Shown here: piece after piece, positions 51,030 to 63,200 of the stretch
Position numbering within the stretch: position 1 is the first letter of the stretch
Layout: each line of letters opens with the position of its first letter
Source of the DNA: Chrysomallon squamiferum
Lineage: Eukaryota > Mollusca > Gastropoda > Neomphalida > Peltospiridae
Direction of reading: 5' to 3'
Assembly: GCA_012295275.1 (NCBI GenBank)
Contig: CM022671.1
Coordinates: 26,599,822 to 26,663,821 of the forward strand
DNA length: 64,000 bases
Program-made: the position numbers and the translations under genes
Notes under the pieces: generated by a model
Seen by the model: the letters and a program-made list of their open reading frames with translations, nothing else
The model's database searches: none
Told to the model about the DNA's origin: nothing

Positions 51030-53099
51030 ATCTTTGTTGGTGAGCTGTTAATTTTATACCTGTGCTACTAAGTTACTTGACAGACATCACATACAGATCT
51101 TAATTGTTTTTTTTTAAAAATAGAAATGTAACAATGTCTGTCAGTTTTTCTGTTTTATACATTAATGTTATTATTATTATTTTATCAGTGAACCTTTATC
51201 ATAAACATCCATTCAGTTAGGTCTGGTTTACAGTCCATACTAATAAAAATAATACATTCTGACCAAACAGAATATATATGTCCTACAGTTTAATACAAAC
51301 AAAAATTATTTCACCATTTACAAAGATATTCAGTAAAAACAGTCATAAAATATATTCAAAGACACAATAAAAATAGTGTAGGTCTTAACAAAATAGAATA
51401 TAATTTATTTACCATTGTTTTGCCACAGCCATTAACAATTCTGATTCAAGTCTTTAACTAAATATTCAATCATAAAAGCTGCTCAAAAAACAAAAGATCA
51501 GCAAAACTGTCTAGACATACCTTTATAATAAAACAAGCAGCACAAAACTGTAAAACAGAGCAAATAAAATTTCTTATACTTAAATAACAGTAAAATTCCA
51601 AACCTATAAGGAGGCACTCAACCATGTATAAAAACAAAGTTTTTGATGGATAAAGCCAGTGACAACTTGTATGTAGTGTGGAGTTCAGTCCTAACAATTC
51701 TTTAAAACATTTTTTGCCCAGCCAAGCTAAACATTGTGTAAGACATTACGGCAGCTTGCTGTGAGTGTTTAAACCAACTGCTGTGCAGTGAATATAAATC
51801 AAGATTAACCCAGCTTTTTACCCTCGCATTGTCCAGCTCTGCTTGATCTGGGCAAACAATGTCTGGATGGGTTGTTAACTACTTTAAAGAGCTGAAACTA
51901 TATTTTGAGAAGAAAAAAAAAAAAAAAAAAAAAACTGTACACACCTAAAATAATTTAAAAATAAAAAAAAGCTGTTATCAAAATTTATTAAATGTTTTAA
52001 AAGTGCTTTTGAGAGTATTTTCAATGCAAACAAAAATATGTTTCCATGCAATTGCTATGATAATGTTATCCTTTATCACTAGCAAAGACTAGTCTTCATT
52101 TAAAAGCAAAATAAGTGAATGATAATTTTGAAAAAAAGAAAACCTCTTGAAAATATATTAAATACTTTTGGCCAAAGATTAATACCCTAACAATGAAAGT
52201 AAAATAATGAGGATAAAGATGGTGTTCATGTTCATGGTGATGAAAACAACATTTATAACTTACTATATTATCAGATCACACATTTGTCAGCCAGAAACTT
52301 TATGTATAGCCTACCAGCAAAGCAAGGCAAATGATTTTAAAAACCCAGTAAACACATCAAAAAACCACCAACAACAAACACAAAAAAAAAAAAAAACACA
52401 GTCAGAAAACACCAAGCCTGCCTAACATTATTATCCTGGTATCCTGGGTCACAAAAATTATTTTTGCTGGAACTGTGGATGTCTAATGTTTTAGCTAAGC
52501 TAATTTTCCCAGCAACCAAAACATTCTGCTTTCTTTTCTTGCTCCAACCAAGCATATTTTATTTCAAATTGTATGTGGCTAATTAAAATATCTGGCTAAT
52601 ATTCAACTAGGTTAAACATGAGCAAGCAAACCCAAACAGTTTATGAGTAATGTCAAGATGAACCTCAGAATTTCAAGAAAACGATTAACAAAACTAAATA
52701 AAAATAATCTTTGTTTGTTTGCAAACTGATTGTCAGTAAATGATTGTGCAAATCCAATATTTTGAAAGATGCTATATGTTATCAGTTAGATACCAGTTTG
52801 TTATGATTATATATAATCTGATAAAATGGACTATCAGCCAATAAGCAAAAACAAAATATAAATAATCTGATAAGGTTCTATCTTTGAATGCCATTTGTTA
52901 TCACTTGGCTGTAGATAAATACTATGACATACGGAATAAATTAGAAGATTTAAAAGTATTATCTAGATTAGTGGAATTACTGATAATCCAATGGCCTTAT
53001 TATCTGATGTAACATCAACAAACTGGTTTACATACTATCTAACACCATAAGCTGTAGCTGAATAAGTATAATAGCAGAAATGGCTAGGAAGTTAAAAGA

Positions 53100-53535
53100 T
53101 CAAACTGTACATGTCTGAAATTAGGCTAGAAATCTGTACGGACCAGAATGTTGGACAGCTGGAAAGATGGAAGAACAGAACTGCAAGAAAACTGAGATGA
53201 GAATGTTGAGAATTATTAAAGGTGTAAAAGTGAGAGACACAGCAGACTGTGTGGACATAGAGAAGTAGCTGAAAGAGAAAGCCAGAGAGAGGAGACCATT
53301 GCATTGTGGGCACATGCAGAGAATGGCAGATAACAACCAAGTGAGAGCAATTGTTGACATGGCAGTGCTGGGGGGGGGGGACAAAGATCAAGAGGCAGAC
53401 CAAGAGGGAGATGGATGGATTGTGTCTGAAGGGACATGCAGGAACTGCTGATCACACCAAAACAAATAATCCTGAAGGTCAAGAAAAAATTCAGGCCCCT
53501 GACCTCACCTAGTGGGAAAAAGTGAGGATGAAAAA
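53100..53535 (+). mobile_element. Decayed non-LTR retrotransposon (LINE), reverse-transcriptase 3' end
   Basis: In three frames (frameshifts and a TAG) it encodes the familiar C-terminal end of a LINE polyprotein: YGPECW, then EMRMLRIIKGVKVRD, then CGHMQRMADN, then DMQELLITP-like and LTSPSGKK before a stop. Other LINE ends read YG.ECW ... EMRMLR ... R.RWFGH..RM ... GR.RG.P..RW. A short (G)n slip near 53371-53380 causes one frameshift, and a trinucleotide-like tail follows. It is a 5'-truncated, dead copy; the exact clade (RTE-like?) is unsure. Confidence 0.75.
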
Positions 53536-53609
53536 GAAGTAATAGTAGTAATAATGTTAAAAGGTAATAAATTTTAGTTGCAGTAAGAGATGAAAACAGA
53601 ATTTTATTA

Positions 53610-53800
53610 CATATATCTGTATTTTATCTATGACAGTTATCTAAATCTGTATTTTATGAAAGGCAGTTATCTACATCTATAATTTTATGTGTGACAATTA
53701 TCTTTATCTGTATTTTATGTGTGATAATTATCTGTATCTGTATTTTATGTGTGACAATTATCAGTATCTGTATTTTATGTGTGACAAGTATCTGTATTAC
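53610..53800. repeat. Tandem repeat, about 30-bp unit
   Basis: About six copies of tctgtattttatgtgtgaca followed by attatctgta, just downstream of the LINE remnant. Confidence 0.88.
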
Positions 53801-54437
53801 ACATCTAAGATCATAAAGAAAACACAGATCAATATTTGAAGTAAAACTTACTATGAGTCACAAATCTGCAATGACACAACTCACTATTTTGTAAAGATCA
53901 AAGACTGTACAATGTATTGATATTAATGTTCAAACACATCTTCAGCAAAACAAATTAATCAATTTTCTTTCCATGTAAAATAACAATAAATTGTTTAATA
54001 ATGGGGGCAAAAAATTTTAAATCATTATTTTCATTTTTGTCTTTATCAAAAACTCTCAAAACCCAATCTTTGTTCTAGGTGACAACCAATACTGTAAATA
54101 TTTTGTCTATGAAACTGAAATTAAAAAAAGGGGCTTTTTGACAAAATTGCTTTTAAGTGGTCTTCCTCAGAAATTTTTTTTTTTTTTTGTTTATTCATAT
54201 CAGAGTTTATTATTATAGATTCTGTAACAATCAAAACTATCTGGTATTGTATGTTACAGCATAATATGACTCACAAATTTTATTTCAGCGCACTACATCA
54301 TATCCATCTCCATACTTTTAGTTTTATTGGAGATATATATATAATCCCCATCACTGTATGTTGTTTTATAAGTTGAAGACACAACTATTATTCTTATATA
54401 TTAACAGATATATTCATACACCAATATACTTTAACAG

Positions 54438-54438
54438 A

Positions 54439-54477
<39 letters not shown>
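54438..54477. repeat. (AT)n microsatellite
   Basis: About 20 AT units. Confidence 0.9.
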
Positions 54478-54481
<4 letters not shown>

Positions 54482-55019
54482 GTTATGATCCACCACAAAC
54501 ATCACATACACACATACTCACACACACACATACATACATACATGCTGACTGAGGCTATAAAACCAATAGCTTTGATGCTTGAAAAAAATTTTAATTACAT
54601 TTGTGTGGACAAAATATTTTTTCTCTCCAGATAACAAATTACATTAACCCAGTGACAAGTGGGTGAGAATAAATTTAATTTCTTTCTTCCTATCAGAGAA
54701 TGTGACTCTGAATTATTACTGTGGCTGGTGCTGACTTGGTTGTGAAGTTTTCTGCCTTCCTCAAGATCCAAGTGAAGTGTTTCTTTTTAACTTCAATAAA
54801 TTAACTTAAATGTTGTTCCGTAACCTTTGATGTGACAATTGAAATGGTCTGGTGGATTTCCAGGCTTTTTAGATTTATTAATAAATTAGTAACCTTAAAA
54901 AAATATTTTTTTGGGAAAAAGGGAAAGATGGCCATCCCCCCCAAAAAAGTAATCTCAGAATTAGAAAGAGGGAAAAATTCCTCCACACTTTTTTATAAAA
55001 GTATTACAGAAAATACGAA

Positions 55020-55530
55020 TATCTGAGATTTGACAGAGAAACACAAATGTATGAGGACTGGTAGAGAAACACAACTGTATGAGGATTGGTAAACATTTAA
55101 AAATGTATGAGGACTGGCTGAGAAATACACATGTATCATTACAGGTAAAGATTTAAAAATGTATGAACTGACAAAGAAATACAAATGTATAAGGACTGGT
55201 AAAGATTTGAAAAAGTATGAGGACTGACAAGAAATACATATGTATCAGGACTGGTAAAGATTTATGAGGACTGACAAAGAAATACAAATGTATAAGGACT
55301 GGTAAAGATTTTAAAAAGTATGAGGACTGACAAGAAATACAAATGTATGAGGACTGTTATAGAAATACAAATGTATGAAGAGTGGCAGAGGAACAATTAT
55401 ATATATGAGGACTTGTAGAGAACAACCAATGTACAAGGAATGGTAAAGATTTAAAAATGTATGAGGACTGACAAAGAAATACAAATGCATGAGGACTGGT
55501 AAATACAAATTTATAAGGAAGCCCGGCAGA
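55020..55530. repeat. Interspersed minisatellite built on tgaggactgg
   Basis: Imperfect units of about 26-28 bp: tatgaggactggtaaaga then tttaaaaatg alternating with tatgaggactgacaaagaa then atacaaatg. About 18 copies. Confidence 0.85.
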
Positions 55531-55664
55531 GATATATAAAATGTATTTTATTGGAAGTGAAATCATGCAAAAAAAATATCAATCATTTAATCTGGAATCA
55601 CTTGTAATGTCTGACCTAATCAAATCCATCAGTCTGATCTCAAAAATGTTTTATGTAACAACCA

Positions 55665-55878
55665 AAAAAAAATAAATAAATAAAAAAAAACAAAAAAAAA
55701 CCCCAAACAAACAAACAAACAAACAAACTAATAAACAAACAAACAAACAAACAAATAAAATAAAATAAAATAAAATAAAATAAAATAAAATAAAATAAAA
55801 TAAAATAAAATAAAATAAAATAAAATAAAATAAATAAATAAATAAATAAATAAAATAAAATAAAATAAAATAAAATAA
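55665..55878. repeat. (AAAC)n then (AAAAT)n satellite-like tract
   Basis: Roughly 210 bp: aaac units, then more than 20 aaaat units interrupted by aaat units. Confidence 0.95.
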
Positions 55879-56251
55879 TGGGAAAAGAAGGAAAGAAAAC
55901 AAAAAAAGAGAACTGGAGTGATAAAAGCTTCACACCAGACAGAAAGAGTTGGACGAACTGACAGGTATAATGGACTCAACACACAGCTACATTCGATACA
56001 GCTGCTTTGAGCAATTACTTCAAATTAAGTTAACTGTAAAAAAATTCTAATTTCCTTTTTTTTTTTAATGATTAAAAAAAAAGAAAGACAGAATAAAAAC
56101 ATTAAATCTGCATTAATAAACAGTCAGATGTATACTAATTGTAATCACTTCTTGTTTCGTATTTCTGTATTACTGTGTCCAAGATGTAATGGTTGCATTG
56201 TTTGTCAGTGCAGCTTTTGAGCCATTTCCCACTGAACTAGAGTTCTACAAA

Positions 56252-56298
<47 letters not shown>

Positions 56299-56320
56299 AT
56301 ATATATATATATATATATAT
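56252..56320. repeat. (ATCT)n then (AT)n tract
   Basis: About 11 atct units followed by about 11 at units. Confidence 0.92.
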
Positions 56321-57169
56321 TAATCTGTAAGAGTAGCCCATGGAGTGATCAAAGAATTCTTCTTTTATCAATATTATTCAACAAAAAAAAATAAATAACT
56401 AAATAAATAAATTTCAAAAAACTGTCAGATATTTAATTATCGTAAATATTAAAATATTCATTTATTTGTTATTTCAATTTCTTTTTTTTTTTTTTTAATA
56501 TTTTTTTTTTTTTACCCCTCTGAACTCAGAAATATTAATTATTATTTTTAAATGATTTTTATAACACCATGCAAGGAAGGAGTATCAAAAATATTTTCTT
56601 AAATTCTCCTGAGAAAGAATTACAAAATAAGAATGATTAATGTTTATCAAATATTAACATAAGCTGAGAAAAAAATGTTTATGATGATTATAGAGTAGCA
56701 ATGTCAATACAGAGCTTGTATTCAACAGCTTCAAGATTTAATTGATTTAAATATCTCATTTAAATACTCTAAAAAAGAATTATATTAATTATGGTATTAT
56801 TTTTAATCCAAGTATTTTGAAAAAAAAAAAAAATGTTTTATGCATCTAAATTTTAAGTTAGTTTTTAAATGTTTTTTAATAAAAAAAATAATAAAAATAA
56901 TAAAAATAATAAAATAATAAAATAATAAAAAAATAATAATAATAAAGTATATAAATGAATTAAAAAAGGTTATTTATCCAACACAGAGATATTACAAAGA
57001 AAGACAAATTTACAAAATTAAATACTAAACCAAATTCAATGTATATAAAATGAAGAGTAGAATATTAAAAATTAAAAAAAATAAAATAAAAACCACCAAA
57101 CATTATATACACAATTTCCAAAGTCTTTTGTGAAAACAATAAATTCAGATACTGAAACTGCCGACTTAC

Positions 57170-57530
57170 CTTACAATCACAGTTATGATGTGTCACTGAA
57201 ACCGAGAGGAAAGTAGCTGGATTAAAACATTCAAGTCTCGAGTTCACTTTAAGACAGACCAGCAACTGTAATGTTAATCCACTACAAGGAAACAATCTAA
57301 ACAGTGTGTGCGTGTGTGTTTGTGTGCGTGTGTGTCATACACACATATTCTCTTAAAAGTTTTCAGACCAAACAGACACAGCCTGTCTTGGTGAAAACAA
57401 AAACTGGTTGCTGTGTGTGCAGTTGGCATCAGCCAAGCATAAAAATCTTCCTCTGTTACTAACACTTCATCTCTGGCTGCCGCTTCGCTCAGGCAATCAA
57501 TCCCACAGGCTGAGGAGAGAGAGAGAGACA
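57170..57530 (-). other. Possible 5' non-coding exon of plexin-kinase gene
   Basis: A good minus-strand donor (aag/gtaagtcgg, exon edge at 57170) closes a block that is less AT-rich than its flanks. The 5' edge is open: it may begin at acceptor-like tttcag or cctcag sites inside the block or at a transcription start near 57540. No long frame with family resemblance, so if real it is 5' UTR. Confidence 0.3.
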
Positions 57531-57885
57531 CACAGAGAAACTGAGAGAGATCCAAGCTCAGGCCCAGCTATAATAGCTGCGTGCACCAACAAACCAAGTC
57601 AGTCCGTGGTCTGAGTTATGGAAGTCAGCAGACAAGAGCAGGCATAAAAGCAGGAACAAAAGCTGTAGTATTTATGATTTATTGCCTCTGTTACTGGGTT
57701 GCTGTCACAAATCCCCCATCTGCTGTGCCCACACTCCTGCCCTCTTTTCTCTAATATACTGGTTTTACCTCTAAGAAAGCATTCTCGCAGTTTACAGCCG
57801 TAGCAACAGAAATGATCATGATTTAAGGTGGAAAATTGTTTTTTGAGAGTGTATATAGTGAAGGCAGTAAATGTCAAAAAAGAGA

Positions 57886-57926
<41 letters not shown>

Positions 57927-58554
57927 ACGAAGGCATATAGATTTTCAAAAGCTGATCTTTCTGACTATTCTGGGCCAAGCCATGCCAAAGGTGGGGGAGG
58001 GGAATGGGTGTAGAAAGAATATGTCAGTATGAAAGGAAAGCAGGATCTTAGAGAAATGCATCAAGCAGTGGAAAACATTTTATTTCACATCTCTGTGGTT
58101 TAAACTATTCAGTTTATATGATTTTCTGTTTACCTACAAAAATGGCTTTGAAATATGTATGTTTTTTAAAAAAAACTCATTTTTAGTCCATTTTTATACT
58201 TTCCTAAACAATATCTCTAACTAATGCAAAATACAGGATTTGTTTATGTATGTTATTAACATGTATACATTATATATATTAACAGATACATTAAACAGAG
58301 TCACTATAATAAAGCCAACAATTTTACAAGTTCAAACCAAGATATGTACATATTTAATATAGTAATCATAAAGGAATTTATTTCATAATATAATTTTTTT
58401 TTTTTTATGATATTCTATTTTATAAATATAGTAACATCATAATTAAATACAAAACTGTATATGTTAAATACAGAAACTGTACAAAATTACTAAATAAATG
58501 TTATCTAAAGGTTTTAGTGTTGATTAGGAGTAAAAGCTTGACTATTCTCTAAGA

Positions 58555-59476
58555 CAGGCATGTCAAATATGCATCCCATTATAATGCAAAATTGCAGCCT
58601 ATGGGCCATACAAAAATTTCTACACCAAATGTAGATTTTATCTTCATAAAATAGTTTTTTTTTAAATTGTTTCAAATCACACACAGCTCATTAACAGTTG
58701 TAAACAGAAAACTTTCTTTTAAATTTTTTAAAAGTTTTTGCTTTTAAAATGGCAAGAAAAAAAGAAAATTGAACGAGGAAGAGCATGAGTTTCAAGAAAA
58801 GTGGGAATTACAGTATTTTTACACAACAGTTAATGGAAAGATATATTGTTTTATTTCAAACAATTACATCATTACACAAAAAGAGTACAACTTGAAAAGA
58901 CATATGAAATTAGCCATCAATCTTACAATAAATATGAAGGCTCAATGCATCTTTCGAAACTCATGGAATTGAAGACTAACTTGAAAAAGCAACAGAAACT
59001 TTTTTTTTACAGAAATTCAGAAAGGGAATGTTGCTTCCGTTACTGCAAGCTATGAACTCAGCAGAATGATCGACATGAGTGGGAAATCATACTCTGAAGG
59101 AGATTTCATAAAGCAATGCCTTACAAAAACAGCTGAAATTGTATGTCCAAACATTTCAACCAGACTTAACAAAAATTGTCAACAAGAAGAGGTGGCAGGC
59201 AAGGCAAGCCTCAGGACAAAACAATAAAAATGATTGAATTGTAACAAATAAATGTTAAATTTTGAACTGTTGATATTTTTGTACAATATATTTACTGCTG
59301 TTTAAATTTTTTTTTTTTTTTTGTCAAACTACTTCATTACTTTGTATTCATGAATGCTGCTGAATTGCTAAAACATTTGTATGCACGTCTATATTATAGA
59401 TTAAGCACAGTGCAGATGCAAACATAATCAAATTTTCTTATGCAGTCTTAGATAAGACTCAAGTTTGACATCCCTG
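58555..59476 (+). mobile_element. hAT-type DNA transposon, internally deleted, 922 bp
   Basis: Ends CAGGCATGTCAAA ... TTTGACATCCCTG form 13-bp terminal inverted repeats with one mismatch. A perfect 8-bp target-site duplication CTCTAAGA flanks it (58547-58554 and 59477-59484), the mark of hAT transposition. Inside lie pieces of the N-terminus of a BED-finger transposase of the GTF2IRD2/ZBED type: KWELQYFYTTVNGKIYCF, KEYNLKRHMK, and later AEIVCPNIS. Frameshifts and a missing BED cysteine show it is dead; the DDE catalytic part is absent. Confidence 0.88.
58769..59200 (+). pseudogene. Remnant of hAT transposase N-terminus
   Basis: Plus-strand fragments inside the hAT element, spread over several frames. 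The BED-type finger is recognised from W...YF.....GK..C...N....KEYNL.RH. The downstream AEIVCP is the helix following the GEF motif in GTF2IRD2-like transposases (from memory of that family). Confidence 0.65.
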
Positions 59477-59651
59477 CTCTAAGACACAAACAGAAAATGA
59501 ACACTAGAAAACAAAGAATAAATAGATATGTCCAAGATTTCTTCTGAATAGTTATGTTAAAAAGTGACCGTTAATTTTTCTCTTCAGTGGAAAAGAATTC
59601 AGTTTAATATAAATGCACATCCTTTTAAGAAATAATTGTGTTATTTATTCT

Positions 59652-59893
59652 CAGTGGCTTGGAGGGTGGGGCCAAAGGGGCAGTGAGCCTGGGCGTCCAA
59701 ACTGGGGGTATCCAATTAGAGAAAAGATCTTAATAAATTTGGTGGATTTATATTTAAATATAATAAAATGTTTATTTTATGTTTCATCTATATTTACTTC
59801 TTTAAAATATCATAATATTTCTCAGCACTTGAGTCTTTGGGGCACACAATCCAGGAGTTGGCCCCTGCATTACCAGATTTCTGCAAGCCACTG
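59652..59893. mobile_element. Short non-autonomous hAT-like MITE, 242 bp
   Basis: Begins CAGTGGCTTG and ends CAAGCCACTG, a perfect 10-bp terminal inverted repeat. Flanks TTTATTCT (59644-59651) and TTTGTTCT (59894-59901) are an 8-bp target duplication with one mismatch. GC-rich ends (ggggccaaaggggc) surround an AT-rich core, as in many hAT MITEs. No coding capacity. Confidence 0.75.
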
Positions 59894-59910
59894 TTTGTTC
59901 TTTAGTGTGC

Positions 59911-59942
<32 letters not shown>

Positions 59943-60299
59943 ATATTTATATATATTCACACGTGTGTGTATGTAACACATTGGTCTGAATATGTCTTTT
60001 GACTTGTTTTAAACAAAGTCAAAAATTTAAAAGCTTTATTATTTTGCACTGTTATATATCTGTTAACATCTACATGAGCTTCAAATCAGATGGTTATCAA
60101 ATCAACACACCTGTACATGTATATAAAGATTCATATCATTTTTCTAAAAAGAAGAAATATTAACACAGTCAGTTTATCAGTTACACAGAAAAAGCCAAAA
60201 ATAAAACTATGCCTATGTAATGAACTTTCCCTACCTTGGAAAAGAGTTACACAATTCACCTGCTCAACAAGTTTTCAAATTGTCTATGATTACCAAATC

Positions 60300-63200
60300 C
60301 CTGGGTAAAATCTCAACTTAGTACTCTGCACCCTTTTTTTTTTTTTTCTTTCTTTCTTTTAAAACTTTAAAGATAAGGCAGGAAATGAGTTATAGAGAAC
60401 TCTTGGCTGAGACCACTTTCTGAAAAGTTATGATGGAATATGCATCTAGAAAATTATTATTCTTCAGCCCGGTTCCTTCATCTCCAGTTTCAGACATTTG
60501 CAGACTTCAAAAACTTGTCAGACAATTTTATGGTTCTTCAAATTGTCTGATGTTTTTTTGCCCAATGGCATCTAACGCATTTTGCAGAACACAGAATTCT
60601 CAATGAAAGCAATAAAAGCAGGGAGGGAGATTTGACGAAAGTTCCAGGACTGCAATGCCGAACCCAAATGCACATGAAGAGTTTTACAAAATTAAGCAGT
60701 TTTCAAAAGTGCATATCTCTTGAGTTCATATCAGTTATATGGAGCATGCACGTGTGTTAGCCATATTTCAATATATAAAGTTTAAAGGTAAAATATGCAT
60801 CTAGAAAAGATCAAGAGTCTTGCTAAATAAAGCAGCTTTAGTCTACAGTTTGTCAAAATTAATGATCTGCACAGTATCTTAAATACTTCATTATTTTGGG
60901 ATGGATCTATTGCTTAAATGATATTATCTGTATATATTAAACCCAGTATGCATCTAGTTAATACTGCTTGCCACTGCTATAATTATTTCCTTACTGCCCA
61001 CATACAAATCTTGAAAAAAAAAAAAAAAAAGTTATAACAACTGAGGAAGATGTGGAGAGACACACACACAGAGAGATAGAGATGCACAAACACATCTGTC
61101 ATAAACAGATTAACCATCTTACATACATTCAGTCGCCATCAGCTTGAATCATACTAACAAATGCATAAAGAAATCTCACAAGAAATAACATTGGTCTGAA
61201 TTACAGGAGCATATGGTTCTCCACTTGTTAAAACAATTTTTTTACACAAACTATAAATACTCAAAACTTTGCAAAACTTATTACCTTTTTCTGTTATTAT
61301 GTCTAAGTAAAAAACCAACTGAATATAAAACAAAGCTGTCTGTTATTCCTCATGTGTTTGAAAATTGCTCTCAACATGTTTTAACAGTAAAAGCATGTAA
61401 TTGTGTGTGTTGAATACGAGAAATTTTCCTCGTCGTCTTCTTTGGTGTTGGTTTAAAAAAATCCTCAATAAAAAACACAGAGGCATATTTACGTACAACA
61501 GAGGCCATAAAAAAACACTGAACATTTTTTTTTTTCCCTTGAGTGATTAGAAAATAAATAAAAGAAAATTATTTCTTACTGTGATGACTGTGTATGCAGA
61601 ACTGAAAAAACATTCGTCTGTTTTAGTGTTTGCACAAATATATACATAATAGAATACATAGAAAAGTTTTCTTTTGTCAGAAAATTACTTGATACTGGCT
61701 TTGAAGAAAAAGTTCACAGCACATTGAAAGTGAAATTCAAAGATAATATTTACATATTTCTACACAGATTTATTCAACCACAACCATTCTGTTTACCTAT
61801 CAAGATATGCACGTGTGTCATACATTTCACATGTTAAATGAAATCATGTGCTGAACTGCCAATCACCACAGACTTCAGTTCCAACCCAATAGAATAGATT
61901 GTTATATGATTACTGTAGTTATAAAATAGCTTTTTTTTTTTACCTTCCAGTTTTAAATATAAAACAAGTAAAAGAAAACAATTTTTTTTTTTTATCTCAT
62001 CTCTCTGTATGTTCAGTAGTGGAAAAATATAAATACATAAAAATTTTTAGAATCATTACAATAATAACACAGATATTTAAAATAAAAATAAAATAAAATA
62101 CATAGATTTAAAAAATAAAATTTATTTGGTATTTGTTTATATCTAAACAGTTAAACTGAAAAAATAAAAATAAAGAATTACATGTAGATACATCCCATTT
62201 ACAATTACATAATGAAATCATTTTTTTTTTTTAAATAAAATTAAAAAGTTAAAATAAAAAAAAAATAAAATAAAAATAGAATGATACAAGAAGTATATAG
62301 AAGAAAAAAAAGAGACACCGAAAAAAAAAAAATCCTTAAAACTTTTCTTTCTTCTTTTGTTATTTTTAATAATATTTTATTAATATTGTTACTCCAATTT
62401 AAAACAGCATTAATTTATCTAATAAAAAAAAATTAAGCAATTACTTTGATTACTGGTCTGTAAAAAAATTCTTTTTTTGTTTTTTTTTTAGCTTTTCTGA
62501 TCCATTAAAAAAATAACACTGTTTATGTTCAAGAGATCTTCAGACTGTTAAAACACTGAAAAAAGGAAAAGGTTTTCTCCACATTAGATCATTTTGTGAA
62601 AAAAAAAAAAAAAAAATAGCTTGCTAAAAAAGCGCCTGGCTGGTTGTGAATGTGTTAAATATAATCTATAGAGAAACAGCTTTGATGTGAAATAGGCGTG
62701 AATTATGAGCATCAGAAGTGTCATACAGACCAACCAACAAAAATTTAAAATGTATTGATTAACCATCAAACTGGGCACAAAACGGCACTTTCACAAGGGG
62801 AGCTTGCGTGTCCATAACTTTTCAAACGAATCCGCGAGTCGCAGTTTTTCATTAGTCATCTGCGTGTTGGAGGAGTAAATCGTAAAAAATTATGCGCCAG
62901 CAACTTAAGTTGTACAGTGACTAATGCATGTAGTTTATGATCAGAGAGTTCACTTGGCTGATTAGGAGGGGCAGACAACTCAAAGAGATCAGAGCTGTGT
63001 TTTCTCAACTGTTAACGTTATAATGCATAAATCGCAAATTTGTATCTTTGTTTCCACTTTTATGGCTCCATTTACAAACTATTTTATTGCAGCTTGATTG
63101 TCATAATTATGCAGATTCTGACGCTGAACATTCAATGTTTCGCAGTTGCATGATTAGTTTGAACTTGCGTAAGACTGAACATAAAGATGTTTTTTCGTCC

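Noticed and set aside
55640-55982. Ile-Leu-Phe-Tyr repeat open frames on the minus strand
   Set aside because: Translation of (AAAAT)n and (AAAC)n tracts.
57274-57555. 93-residue minus-strand open frame in the candidate 5' exon
   Set aside because: No domain, low-complexity CA/TC stretches, and it would need to be joined to an exon that begins with its own start codon; more likely 5' UTR.
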